A DNA stretch of 64,000 bases from assembly GCF_043641665.1 (NCBI RefSeq), contig NC_092182.1, forward strand, positions 17,652,241 through 17,716,240, read 5' to 3'. Below the pieces are notes generated by a model, which saw nothing but the letters and a program-made list of their open reading frames with translations, had not been told where the DNA came from and searched no databases. Below are positions 26,168 to 37,619 of this stretch, in pieces. Origin of the DNA: Enoplosus armatus. Taxonomy: Eukaryota > Chordata > Actinopteri > Centrarchiformes > Enoplosidae. A program made the translations under genes and the position numbers. Within the stretch, counting starts at the first letter, position 1; each line of letters opens with the position of its first letter.

Positions 26168-26457
26168 CAGTAGTTTCCAACCTTTTGGGGCTCATGACAC
26201 CTTAAAATGAACGCATGTCTAGCTGTGACGCTTCATCACAGGCTGTGACTTTAGTGTTGACATGAGTTGAAAGCAGTTCAACTAAAGAGTGGTTTTTCTA
26301 AGAACGGAAGTACAAAAAAGTACAAAAAATTGGGGAAAAATAGTATAATTATGTGTCACAGATGTTTTTCTTTCTTATCACTTTAATTATCTTTTGACCC
26401 CACAGATTAGTCTTTGGACCCCTTGGAGTTCGCGACCCCCAGGTTAGGAACCACATG
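26168..26457. mobile_element. Small non-autonomous hAT-like element, diverged
   Basis: Begins CAGTAGTTTCCAACCTTTTG and ends CCAGGTTAGGAACCACATG, matching the inverted ends (CAGTGGTTCCCAACCT type) of a widespread fish family. It also has the internal phrases CTCATGACACCTTAAAATGA and GACCCCTTGGAGTTCGCGAC. The ends are mismatched and no clean 8-bp duplication remains, which suggests an old insertion. Confidence 0.65.
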
Positions 26458-26798
26458 GTTGTAATATTGTTGTTGGAATATACTGAAAGTGCCGGCTGAC
26501 ATGAAACCGAACTCTCAGGTTAACTGAGGTGAAAACAAATATTTGTGTACATTCACCTGTTGGACCACAACTGGTTACTTTGCACAGTACTACTTTAATG
26601 TCAGCTTCTTTTTAAGTTCATCTTTTTCATGTAATTCTTTCATGATGAAGAAACACATCCTATTAACTGTTGTTATTAAATGTATTTTTTTCTACCAGGC
26701 TATATTTAGCAGGTGTATTTTACTGAGCTATTACTTATAGTGCAGGAATCCCCTCGTCTACTTAAAGGGATTCCACTTAGTGTGATGATAGAAACTAA

Positions 26799-26800
<2 letters not shown>

Positions 26801-26850
<50 letters not shown>
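26801..26850. repeat. (GT)n microsatellite, left arm of GT/CA pair
   Basis: About 50 bp of GT, facing a CA run 120 bp further on. Confidence 0.97.
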
Positions 26851-26851
<1 letters not shown>

Positions 26852-26967
26852 TGCAGACATCTCAGCTGCTGTGCTGTAAAGCCTGGATTCATGTTGGCAA
26901 TAAGTAGCACTGACACGGAGCCTGGGCCGCAACACGACCAGGGGATTTGTAGATCATTAGTAGCCCT

Positions 26968-26968
<1 letters not shown>

Positions 26969-27016
<48 letters not shown>
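26969..27016. repeat. (CA)n microsatellite, right arm of GT/CA pair
   Basis: About 48 bp of CA, the reverse complement of the run at 26801-26850. Confidence 0.97.
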
Positions 27017-27022
<6 letters not shown>

Positions 27023-27029
27023 ACAGAGT

Positions 27030-27420
27030 CCTGTGTCTCCTGCAGGAAATGACTTGTTGACATCCTGATTCTGAGCGCTGCATCTTTAGCTCTCCCCACA
27101 GATAATGGACACTAATGAGGTGAGACAGACAGAAGCAGAGAGTCGCAGGGAGACAAGTGGAGAGAGAGGGATCGGGGGGGGGGGGGGGCATCTCCATAAA
27201 AAAAGCATTAGCTGCATGAAAGAAAAAAGAGACACAAGATGAATTAGCCACAGAGACAATTAAGAGCGTTTGAATGAAACAAGAACACCATGTGAGCACA
27301 TAATGAGATTACAATGTGGAAAGAACATTCATGATTATTTTGAATCCACCAGAGAGCTCCCATCCCCGTCGATACCAAAACGTGTGTTCCTCTCAATAAT
27401 AAAGCACTTGACATGCAGTT
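27030..27420. other. Low-repeat block (candidate conserved non-coding element) with G homopolymer
   Basis: Apart from a G run of 15 at 27174-27188, the sequence is not recognisably repetitive. It has AT-rich homeodomain-like words (CATTAGCTGCATG, GAATTAGCCACAG, ATAATGAGATTA). No long open frame. Regulatory role not shown. Confidence 0.25.
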
Positions 27421-27579
27421 TGCACACGTTTGCTTCGTCTGAACAGCAAAAACAGAGTTTGTTAAGACGGGAATTGAATGCCCACTCATCATTCGAGTCT
27501 TTTTTTGCCTCTCAGTGTTCATAAAGCTGAAAAATACAATGACGCCTTTGCACACAACGCTTTACGTTTACAATGTATG

Positions 27580-27830
27580 TTATCTGTTTTCCCTTCAATA
27601 TCTGCACAATCTATCCTCAGATCCTCGAATCAAAACCTCAGAGGAGAGACTTCCAGAACGGACAGACATGCAATAGATGTCATATGTACAGAGTAGACAG
27701 AAATAACAATAGTACAATTACACAGAATGACAATATTAGACAATATTGTGAAATGCACAGAAAGGGGGAGGAATAGGGGCCTAATAGCAGGTTAATCTGA
27801 CCATGGACCTGTAGGACAAAGATTTTAAAA
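27580..27830 (+). repeat. Possible dispersed repeat fragment
   Basis: Contains AACGGACAGACATGCAATAG, TGTCATATGTACAGAGTAGA and GGTTAATCTGACCATGG, phrases I associate with a fish retroelement tail. Weak similarity to 10630-10700. Confidence 0.35.
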
Positions 27831-27839
27831 ATAAATTGA

Positions 27840-28780
27840 TGCAGCAGAAGTCATTAATATGGTAATAAAAGCCCCCAAAAAGCAGGATCCTACACTTCCC
27901 ATAATGCAACTCCACACTCCCAGTAATGTAGCTCAAGCCGGGATACCTCTCAGACTTGATAAGGCATTACAGCTGTTTTCAGCTACTACTGGTAGTACTG
28001 GTAGTACTGGTAATTGACTTTGAGATGCAGAATTGGAGCTGAGAGAGTGATGGTTACACAATACTATGTTTCTTTCTTTTCATCAGAGTTGCTATTTTAA
28101 AACTGCACTATGAATAAACAGCCTTCAGAGGGTCTTTGTGAAGGACACAGCTCGCGGTCATCCTTTTCTGTCAGTGTGTTCGTGACTCTGAGCTGTTGTA
28201 ACCGGTTAAACACTTTATCTAAAGCTAAAGGTTTCTGAATTTCAGTGCAGCAGGCAGGTTTTGCTCTCATCTGCAGAGCAACTTTTACACAGAAGTAGAG
28301 AAAAGTAAAGTAGAAAAGAAGAGGGAAACGCATTCAACAAGCATGAAACTCAACCTCCTGTATGAATCCATTTAAATCTAAGAGGACAAAACTGAAATGT
28401 AAAATTTGAATGATTAGTTATACTAATATTCATTTTTTACATTCTTGTATGTGAAGTCTACTCTGCAGGGAATCCTGTATGTAACACAAGCCTTGATACA
28501 ATACAAACAACAGAGCCTGGAGTTAAAAACTTCGACCAGAGGAGGAATGCTTCCTTGGCTTCAGCACATCAGGGAGAAGTGCTTATTGGAGGATTAAAGA
28601 GTTGCTTCTTAAATCTATATTCACTCAGGGATCAGTTCTTGAGTACAGGCTGTGAATTCTTTTCAACCCAGACAACTGGAGAAAGCCAGGCTAATTCAAC
28701 TCTCCCTAACTGTCGATGAGAAAGCCTTAAGGAGAAGCTGGGAAGAGAAGAAGCTGAGAAGCTTCTTGCTCAAGAGCACC
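27840..28780. other. Intergenic sequence, nothing recognised
   Basis: A three-fold GGTAGTACT repeat lies at about 27990-28012. Otherwise no recognised feature. Confidence 0.5.
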
Positions 28781-28791
28781 TCAGCAGAAGT

Positions 28792-29455
28792 TAAAGGAAT
28801 AAAGCTCCACATTTTGGGAAATACTATTATTCGCTGTCATGGCCGAGAATTAGATGAGAAGACAGATACCACTCTCTCACGTCTCTTGTGCATTAAATAG
28901 CTAATGAAGTGGCATTAATGGAGCTGGAGCCAGAAGGATTAGCCTAGCTTAGCATAAAGACTGGAAGCAGGGGGGAACAGCTAGGTTGGCTCTGTCAAAA
29001 GTAAAAAAATCGGACTACTTCTAAAGCTCACTAACATGGTATATCTCTTTTGCTTAATCTGCACACAAGCAGAAATGTAAAAATTATTTGTGGTTTTAGG
29101 AGGAGTTACATTAACTACCAACAGGCGGTCACTGACTTCATCTCCATGACTTGTTACTGCACCTGGCTGTTGTTCAAAATTATTACGGCACACAGCTCCC
29201 TTTAAAACCACAGATTGTTGCTGTTAAACAACTGACATACGTGTTTATTTGTGAGATTTACTGGTAGCTGTGTCTTTTAACTTTGGATGGAGCCACACTA
29301 GCTGTTTCCCCCTGCTTCCAGTCTTTATGCTAAGCTAAGCTAATTGCCTCCTGGCTCTAGCTCCATACTTATTGCACAGACTTGAGAGAGGTATCGAACG
29401 TCTCATCTAACTATTGGCAAAAACTACTTTTACATTCCCCAAATGTAAAACTATT
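28792..29455. mobile_element. Inverted-repeat non-autonomous element (MITE-like), about 0.66 kb
   Basis: The left end (CACATTTTGGGAAATACTAT, TTAGATGAGAAGACAGATAC, AGCTTAGCATAAAGACTGGA, AGCAGGGGGGAACAGCTAG) reappears as reverse complement at the right end (CTAGCTGTTTCCCCCTGCTT, CCAGTCTTTATGCTAAGCTA, and GTATCGAACGTCTCATCTAA). The imperfect inverted arms are therefore about 170 bp each, around a 300-bp core. The element is one I recognise as very common in acanthomorph fish. A fragment of one arm also lies at 39795-39880. No transposase is encoded. The target duplication was not resolved. Confidence 0.8.
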
Positions 29456-29744
29456 AATTTTATTAGTTTCTGTTAAATTATCTGTTGCTAGTAGCAACCA
29501 CTACTGTGCACAGCTCCACAGTAGTTTAATTAATATTGTGACATCTACTGTTTTGTCAGACCAAACAAATATTGTCATGCCCTTTTGTATTCCTTGTGTT
29601 GTGATCTATTTCCTATGTTTACATATTTCCAAACAATCAGGGTTATATACTGCCGTCTCTCTCTGTCTCTGTGGTCAGCCGGTTATGAGTTGATGCTCTC
29701 AGCTCCAGACTGAAATCCACTTGGAGCCAATTTTAGACACTTTG

Positions 29745-29985
29745 TATGCTACTGGGTAGATTAGTAGTATCGTACTGCATCATATCCTATAAACATATCA
29801 TGTGTTTTTTTTGTATAAAAAGAATACTATAACTATACTATAAGTCAAATAAATGTAGTGGAGTAAAAAGTATTTCCCTCTGAAATGTAATGGAGTAGAA
29901 GTATAAAGTGTGTCAAAATTGTACTTGAGTACAATACTTGAGTAAATAAACTTAGCTACATTCCACCACTGCCGTTAATCTCCAG
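29745..29985 (-). repeat. TACTTTTACTT teleost repeat, inverted copy
   Basis: AATGTAGTGGAGTAAAAAGT, AAATGTAATGGAGTAGAAGT and GTACTTGAGTACAATACTTG, ending TTCCACCACTGCC, are the reverse-orientation words of the family at 2040-2570. Confidence 0.6.
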
Positions 29986-30603
29986 TAAATGTGATTGTAC
30001 AGGCTTGTCTACCAAGTAAATACAGTAAATAGATACTTTCATGCTACACTATTGATCCTTGAAAGAGAAATGCATCTTTGGCTCTGACTAAAGCGAGATC
30101 AAAGTACTGTTTCAGATACAGAGTCATTCCACTTGAGTGAAAAGAGATTAATTTTCTTGCTCAAGAACACTTCAGCAGGGTGCATTTTAACTGTGAGGGG
30201 GGACTGAATCACTCTGCCACCCTGCTGACTACGTCTAGAATCAGTCTCAGTTCAGCTGATTCAGGTCCAGCACAGTGCAGTTCAGGTCAGTGGGAGTTTG
30301 TAGAGGCTGATTATGCAAGCTGATAGATAATCTAATGGGGTCAGATAAGACTCTGGCTAGAGTCCACAGCGAGATGATAAGAGCTCACCACTACTACCAC
30401 AACATGCTACTACGCTAATAAGGAAGACACCATTAATAGGAGACTCAACATTTGTTGTAGTTGACAGTTGTGTGTTTTAATATACCGCAAAACACACACA
30501 TACAGCATCTTCTACATGCTGTAATCACTTATTCTGGTTTCTGTCAGTGGTTCAGCTGATCCTGCTGAGCTCTGCAACAATTCCACTTCCTTCCTGTTCC
30601 CGG

Positions 30604-30617
30604 GTTGCCATGGTAAC
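30604..30617. promoter_or_regulatory. Consensus RFX X-box (GTTGCC-AT-GGTAAC)
   Basis: Matches the RFX-family X-box GTNRCC-N(0-3)-RGYAAC on both half-sites. It lies in a low-repeat block (about 30541-30780) that also holds TCATCAGATGGATCAGGCCG. Function is inferred from the motif alone. Confidence 0.45.
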
Positions 30618-30789
30618 AGTAAAGGAGAACTCCATTATCATCAGATGGATCAGGCCGCAAAATTATTTTTATCTCCACTTCCCCATCTCTCTCTCTGCCT
30701 CGTATGAGCACGGGACAGCTGGAGAACGTGCAGCCATTTCTAAGAATGAGAGAGAAGTAGAAACAAGATAAAAGCACAAAGACAATCGG

Positions 30790-33200
30790 AAGCTCACTGC
30801 TTGCAAAAAGTGTAAATGTTTGTTGAAGCTTGCGATACGCACAAATAAACAGAGGCACGCACACAGAGCAACGGATGAACATTAGAGCAGCAGCTGTAAC
30901 ACAACATGCAGATAGGAAGGCTGGCTCTCTTGGAAATTGTGATCATTTTAAAAAGTCAAATTTAGATCCAACCAACTCTGATTTAGCAATTTCAGTTGTG
31001 CATTTTAATCTAGAGTGAGAATAAAACGAAAAAACTTATCATAGTGCAGTAACTCATGGTCTTATTGTTTGTAAAATCATTAAAGTTTGAACCCTTAAAA
31101 GTCTGGTAATATTCTGTATTTTTCTCTTTGTTAACAAACCCCATGAGACCGAACCAACAATTAATTAAACCTACCAACAAGTATAATACAAAGTCTTATT
31201 CTTCCGTGTCTTCCATTGTTGTTCCAAAAACGATTAAAAACACATTAATGAGCCACACTGTTGCACTGGGTTCCATGAACATAAGCACTGAGGTTTATTT
31301 TGAGTCAATCCCACATACATTGTTCTGCTTCAACAAACACCCACGAGCACACCAAATGTGTATTGACTATTGACTGTAATGACTATGCCTTTTATGAGCC
31401 TATGACCTAAATATTGTTCGGCCATTTGCATGATTTACATCTTCAGTAGGAGCTATGGGACATAAAGTATTGAAAGATGGACTAACTTTTGTCTGGTCTT
31501 TTCATGTGATTTGTTGATTATAACAAACATGGATTTCAGTCCTGGTTGATTGGTTGACACCTGTGGTTACTGGTGGCAACGGCAAGTACACTTGAAAAAA
31601 GAAAAGAAAGGTCTGGCTCAACCCATTATCATTCTGGAATAGGAGAAAAAAACTCTCTGGCTTGTCTGTATTTCTTTAAACCAATCACAATCGTCTTGGG
31701 CATCCCTAAGCCCACGATGCAGCGAAGGTGCCCTTGCAAAACGATAACAAGTAGAGGAGAAGGCCGACTGAAATAGTATGGCTTATACCGAGCCATACAA
31801 GCCTACATCCGGTGAGTCAGACTATGTTGTTTGAATAAAAAGACTCACGATCAACAATTTCACCTGCCAATGGTTGATGTCTTCCGTACAACAATGCATA
31901 CATGAATGCATCGTTTCCTGTGAATCCTTTGAGTGTTTATGTGCAATTTGAGTCTTTGGAAAAGGAAATACACAGCCAGTAGCGATGAAAACTACTATAT
32001 GGAGAGGCAATTACAGAATGCAAATACATTGAGTGGCTATTATTGAAAAAGTGCACTGAATCGTATCAAAACTGTGGTTTGACATAATGGAAACCTCAAG
32101 GATTAAAACTACACTCCCTGAAACACTGATTTAGCGTCCTGGCCTGATATTTGAGCAGCATACAAATGCAGCTGTTGTCTCAGAGGTAAAAACCATCCTG
32201 ATGTGGAGGCTTTGTCCCTGTGAGTATCTGATGCCTGTCTCACATCCGGCAGTAATTTCCAATCTAACCGTTTGTCTCGGGGGGAGCAGCCAGGAAGAAA
32301 GACGAGTACAGAGATGGTCTAACGCCAGTAAGGTGCTCCCAAGATGATCAGGCAATTTAAAGGAGTCAATGTGCTAATGGTGTGCTAATCCGACTCTGGG
32401 GAGCACACCACAGCGTTTCATTCATCATTCATGAATGCCAGAGTAGAGGTCTGATCACTGATTATTTTATGGGTGCATATTACCTGTTGGCTGAAAAATT
32501 ACTGGATGTATCTTGTTACCACATGAGTGAGTGGACGTGAATGGACGAATGCTGTGATGCACGTTTAAAGGGGGATGACAAAACAAAAGGAAGACCTGGA
32601 GGAGGAGCGAGAGGAGGCAGGATGCCTCTTATTTTGACTTTATGACAAATAAAATATAATATCACCATAAAACTGTGTGCAAGTTAGAATCACCTGTCTT
32701 CGACAGCAAACTCCACTAGCAATCAGTCAAAGCTCTTGATCAGAAATGATGTCCACATCTAACTCTTGGCAGAAGAAACTTGTCCTGTTACAATGATAAA
32801 GTCTCAACTCCTAATAAACATGCTGCATTTTGGACAGAGTGAAAAAGGAGGAACACAGGGAGAAATTAAAAAGGACTTGTGCCAGGTGGTGGAAACTCAT
32901 GTCTATTGTAGAATTACCATCTTTTAACCAAATTTTAAGCAAGATACATCACCTTTAGATGACCTTTAGAAAGAGATTAGATTACCTGTGGAGACTGAGC
33001 AACTTCCCAACACTGCACCTTAAAATATGATGCAACTGAACTTTTATCATAACTTTTCTACTCAACAACGTATTTTGGGGTTATTGTTGGATTTAATTTT
33101 ATTGTGCAAGTGTTACTGTTTTTTGTCCACTCCTAAACAAATGACAAAACACAAAACTTGTTGTGTATCTTATCATATGTGATGCTGTTTTTCTGCTGCT
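30790..33200. other. Intergenic sequence, nothing firm recognised
   Basis: No coding exon or recognised repeat. 32120-32620 is less AT-rich than its surroundings. Confidence 0.5.
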
Positions 33201-33214
33201 GTGAGAGGTTGTAT

Positions 33215-33939
33215 CAGGGCTGGACTGGGACAAAAAATCGGCCCAGAGTGTCCCCCCACAATCGGTCGAGCACCACCCACCAGTACACCATCCTTGCAGT
33301 CCCCTTAAATATGCATACTGTACTATTCCCCAAAACTACTACAATGTAGAAAGTGCTGTGGACAAGTGGACCAGTGCAAGTGGACCAGCATACTCACTCA
33401 CTCACTCTTGACTGACTCCCTGGTGATCAGAGGTTGCTGTGGAGCACACAATATCCATACTCAAGTAAACAATCTTAAATCCACTGTGCAATGTTCTTCC
33501 ATCAAAATGCAAAAAGCCATCTCTCCTCCTTCCACCTGTTGCTGCATAATAGCGGGTACTGCTGTCGCCGTAGACGCTGAAGCTACTGCTGCAGCCCCTG
33601 CAGCAAACATCTGTGATTTTTGCACATTTGGCAGCATCCGCATCTAGATTCTTCATTTTACTGGCCCGCAATTTCTCCGCACCTCCCTTGTGTTGTGATT
33701 ATTATCCTCTTTTTTTGTTCAGAAGTGCATACACTGTTTAATGACGGCACTGAGCCCAAAGGGGAGGGGCTTTAAAGATGCGATTGAGCCAGCCCAGTGT
33801 CGATCAATAAAAAAAAAACAATGGGCCGATCTACCTGTTTTATGGGCCACTTAGAAAAAAAAGACAGCTGTGTCGGCTCAAAAGGCATGTCGGCTCACCG
33901 GGAAAGTGCCCTGTCTGACAGAGGGCCAGTCCAGCCCTG
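33215..33939. mobile_element. Non-autonomous hAT-type DNA transposon with perfect 8-bp target duplication
   Basis: The element begins CAGGGCTGGACTGG and ends CCAGTCCAGCCCTG, a 14-bp perfect terminal inverted repeat. It is flanked by GGTTGTAT on both sides (33207-33214 and 33940-33947), an exact 8-bp duplication as made by hAT transposases. It is 725 bp long. No open frame inside (longest 93 codons) resembles a transposase, so it would have moved in trans. Subterminal words about 'GGCCCA', 'CGGCTCACCGGG' match a family with GGGCTGGACTGG ends that I recall from fish genomes. Ends and duplication are directly visible. Confidence 0.93.
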
Positions 33940-34250
33940 GGTTGTATTATTATTAAGTTTCTATCATTGGGATCTAGAGTGGTTTAAACATCTTACATGG
34001 GTACAGTAAAAGTCTCTTTTTGACTGAAGATTTAGATCCTAAATGATTTGAGTAAAACTAAATATACTGTATGTTTAAATTACTGAACACATGTAACGTT
34101 TCCCAGACATGGTTGGCACAATCTGGACTGTGGTCGGCCTGACTGCAGTGTTGTAATCACCTGTTGTTGTTACTCTTTAACTTGCGAGCGGATGTGTGGC
34201 GATCTTTATTAGCCTAGTGAGCACCTCACCCTGTCTGGAGTCATTTTACA

Positions 34251-34290
34251 CCGGCCGGCCGGGGGGTGGGGGGTGGGGGGGGTGGAGGTG
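34251..34290. repeat. G-rich tract with quadruplex potential
   Basis: A CCGGCCGGCC palindrome (34251-34260) is followed by G tracts of 6, 6 and 8 separated by single T bases, and then GGTGG. The run can supply four GGG tracts with short loops. Confidence 0.7.
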
Positions 34291-34299
34291 AGGGATGAT

Positions 34300-35230
34300 G
34301 AAATGGAAATCAAGTGAGAGAAACAGAGGTAGATAGGTCGAGAAAAGGTCAGGATGAAGAAAATGAAAGAAGATATAATGGCAGGCAGGGAGAGGAAATG
34401 AGGAGTTAAAGGAGAAGAAAATTTAGTGTGATGGAAAAGAAAGAAGTGAAAGAATTTGCGAAGAAGGTCATTATGACTTCATCCTTATCACTCTGGCTGC
34501 CAGACTTGACACTGAATCACATATTTCAATGGCTGGAATTTGGAGGTTTCAGTGAGGTAAAAGAGACTTGGTAAGCCAGTTGTCAAGGTGGAAAACTTCA
34601 ACAAACAAGACAAGAGTTATACTTATTTCAACTGTCAACCAAAAGAAAAACAAAAAAGCCTGTTGTGATTGAATCAACAAAAAAAGTATCACCTGCACAC
34701 TGATTCAAAGCCATAAAATTCATTCAAATAGACAATTACTAATTAAAAATTCAAGACAGTACATCTAAAAGAGTAGAAGTACAAAAGCAATGCGTTAAAA
34801 TATCAACAATACATCAGAACATGTAGTTATAAACTAGAAGAGGGGGACCTTGTTCTACAAAAGCACCTTTAAAATGTGTATTTAAATCAATAAAGGCTCT
34901 TCAGAAAACCTCCACACAAACATTTGTGTGTCATGGTTGTGACTATGGGGAGGTAACAACACATGTGGGATTGTAATCATCAAACAATGCAGTTAAATAA
35001 CAGCTAGAGTGACTGAAAAGTGTATATTTGAGCATGAAACTGATCAGAAACACATTCAACATCATGAGAATTAAATAAATATGACAGCAGCCTCTTAGGT
35101 AACGTCACAGGGGGCAAAGAGATAAGAACAGACTGAATATGTTTGCTCACCAAGGACAGGATCAAAGTCAAGCATTTCACATAGGCACATGTGGCTGCCC
35201 ATGCGCATATACAGGCATCAGATGGCGGCC
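34300..35230. other. Intergenic sequence, nothing recognised
   Basis: Purine-rich at the left, AT-rich at the right. No exon recognised. Confidence 0.5.
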
Positions 35231-35234
35231 ATGC

Positions 35235-35243
35235 ACACACACA

Positions 35244-35299
<56 letters not shown>
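35235..35299. repeat. (CA)n microsatellite
   Basis: About 60 bp of CA with one TC interruption. Confidence 0.97.
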
Positions 35300-35302
<3 letters not shown>

Positions 35303-35759
35303 AGATCATAGCCTAAAACAGTTTGGATTTCCATGTAGCTCGCAGCAAGTATTTAACCATATTTGGCCTCAATAAAGCTGCTCCACATGACTTAGACGTG
35401 GATTTATTTCCACAATGCCATATTTCCATTTTGTTGGTCGGTGTGTTAAAAACTTTAATTTGTGGCTGTAATGTTTGGTTTGAATGAAAATGTACAGACT
35501 ATAGTCTTGAGACCTATAGCTTCTTCACTGTGTTGTTTACTGTCTCAAACAAGTTCCTCTTAAGTAGGAATTTAGAGCCATTGATTCAATTAACTCTGAT
35601 GATGATGAACACGCAAGCGAGGCTCTGAATTGAATGAACTGACAACTGGAATGTGTTCATAATGTTTGTGTCATTGAAAATAATGAATATTTGAATGATA
35701 AGATAGATACAATAGATACGTAGTTAATTGTCCTCAGAGGAAATTCTTTTCCACAGATG

Positions 35760-36370
35760 GTTGGTCTAAAGATACGGTCTCTTTATACTTCCGTCCTATG
35801 AACATTTGCGCCATTTCCCATTCACTTCTACTGAAGCCTGTATGAAGGACACATTTATGAGTGCGTCTCCTGTTTCGGTGCGATCTCCAGCCAGCTCAGG
35901 CAGGTTCACAGGTCAAAGTTCACCGTTCTTTGTGAAGCGTTTCTTCACAATGTTTAGTACATTATCACACGACTAGACTACAAACGTCACTCTCACACAT
36001 CGTTTGCCATTTGTGATCGCTCTGATCAATATGTATTTATTGCCAACGTCAGAGTCGTGACATCACATCCTTTTTCTAAGCCGAGTGCGGAGCGGTTTCA
36101 ATGAACGGAAAAGTAATGTGACTATACCATGAAAGTACCACCACACTTAGCGAGTTAAATTTATAAACGTATATTTTTCTCTGTTTAAGCCCTCCATCCA
36201 GACTAAAACAACGTTTTTCTCACCCAAATACTGAGCTTTTCCAAAACGACCTTCAGAGTGTATTAATTTTAGTCAGTTTGTCTTTTGCAAAGTGTAACCC
36301 CCCGTCTGTAAACCATACACTGATTTGAAAATGAAACCGCGTAATGTAGACGTAGAGTGATTCCCAAGTC
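35760..36370. repeat. Possible decayed dispersed repeats
   Basis: CATTTCCCATTCACTTCTAC near 35811 and CATCCAGACTAAAACAACG near 36195 are phrases I associate with fish MITE-like repeats. Ends cannot be set. Confidence 0.3.
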
Positions 36371-37498
36371 TCTTAAATTGCATCCACGTTTCTCTCACTT
36401 GCGTCTGCAGAAACCAAGTGAAGAGAGAGGAAACAAGGACATGTGGCACTAGCCAAAATACACACCTGGCAACGCTTTGTTATCACCTGCTGTGAGATGA
36501 TCGACACCCAGCTGTTCTGAGTGAGGCAAAGACCTCTGCAGAGAATCCCTTCAAATCAAACATGCTTGATATTTGTGGCATGGTTTCAGATCGTGTCCCT
36601 GTGTAAAATAGCACTTCAGCTGAGAGTTGAGATTGTTGCTGAGAGATTTATCAGTATACATATATATTTATATATATGTGTGAGTGTTTGGGCTCACTTT
36701 TCTCTCCCCTTCTTTTTACTTTCTCTCGCTTATTTTCTACTCAGTGGTGACACTTTAATTTGTGTTTTGGGAGGATAGATAGAGAGAGAGATATCACACC
36801 TGAACCAAAACCATCCACAGTTTGTGCATCTTTAATACATGTAGGAGACATTGTGTCTTAACTGCATTTTCAGAGTGCGCACTGATGTATGAAGGGCAAT
36901 TTCGTTCGCCAGGTGTGCCATAGATTCTGTCAAATCAATGAAAATACAGAAACAACACAACATACAGTACAATACAATACAGCGACAGAAAACACATGAA
37001 GCACATCAGCTGATTCTTCAAAAGCATCTTCATGGTGTTCAGCAGGAAAAAGGGAAATCAAACATAAGAACTTTAATCTAATAACAAACATAATATCAAA
37101 CACGCACCAGTGATGAAGATATGATGATGATGGTGATCATAGCATGGTAGATTTTAGGAGTGAGTAAGTCCTGTAGCTGAAACATTCATCCGTCTCTGTG
37201 TGCCAGCCGTGTTTGCATTCCTACCGGTGTTAAAGTTTCAGTTTTACAGCTACGCAGGCCTCAACATGATGAAACATGAACATCTCACCCTCCTCTCCCT
37301 CCCTCGCTCCTCTCATCCTCCCTCCCTCCTTCCACTTCCGCTCCCTCCCAGATCCCCCTCTCATTATGCTCTTGAAGTGGTGCGTTGCTGGAGAGAGTGC
37401 TGCACTGGTTCTTTATATAACTGTAAAAGAGAGCTGAGAGAGTACAGAGCATCACAGTACAGTACCACTCACTGTGGGAGGACAGTGCTCGCCCTGAG

Positions 37499-37507
37499 TG
37501 CTGCAGC

Positions 37508-37550
<43 letters not shown>

Positions 37551-37558
37551 ATAGCAGC
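37499..37558. repeat. (GCA)n trinucleotide repeat
   Basis: A run of GCA units with a few substitutions (GTA, CAT). It reads as poly-Ala within a plus-strand open frame at 37200-37616, but that frame has no other recognisable protein sequence and is not called as a gene. Confidence 0.95.
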
Positions 37559-37619
37559 TATTTACTGTAATTATTTGAACCCATTAAAGGAGCCAGAAAC
37601 AGAGGAGCTTCCGTAAAAG

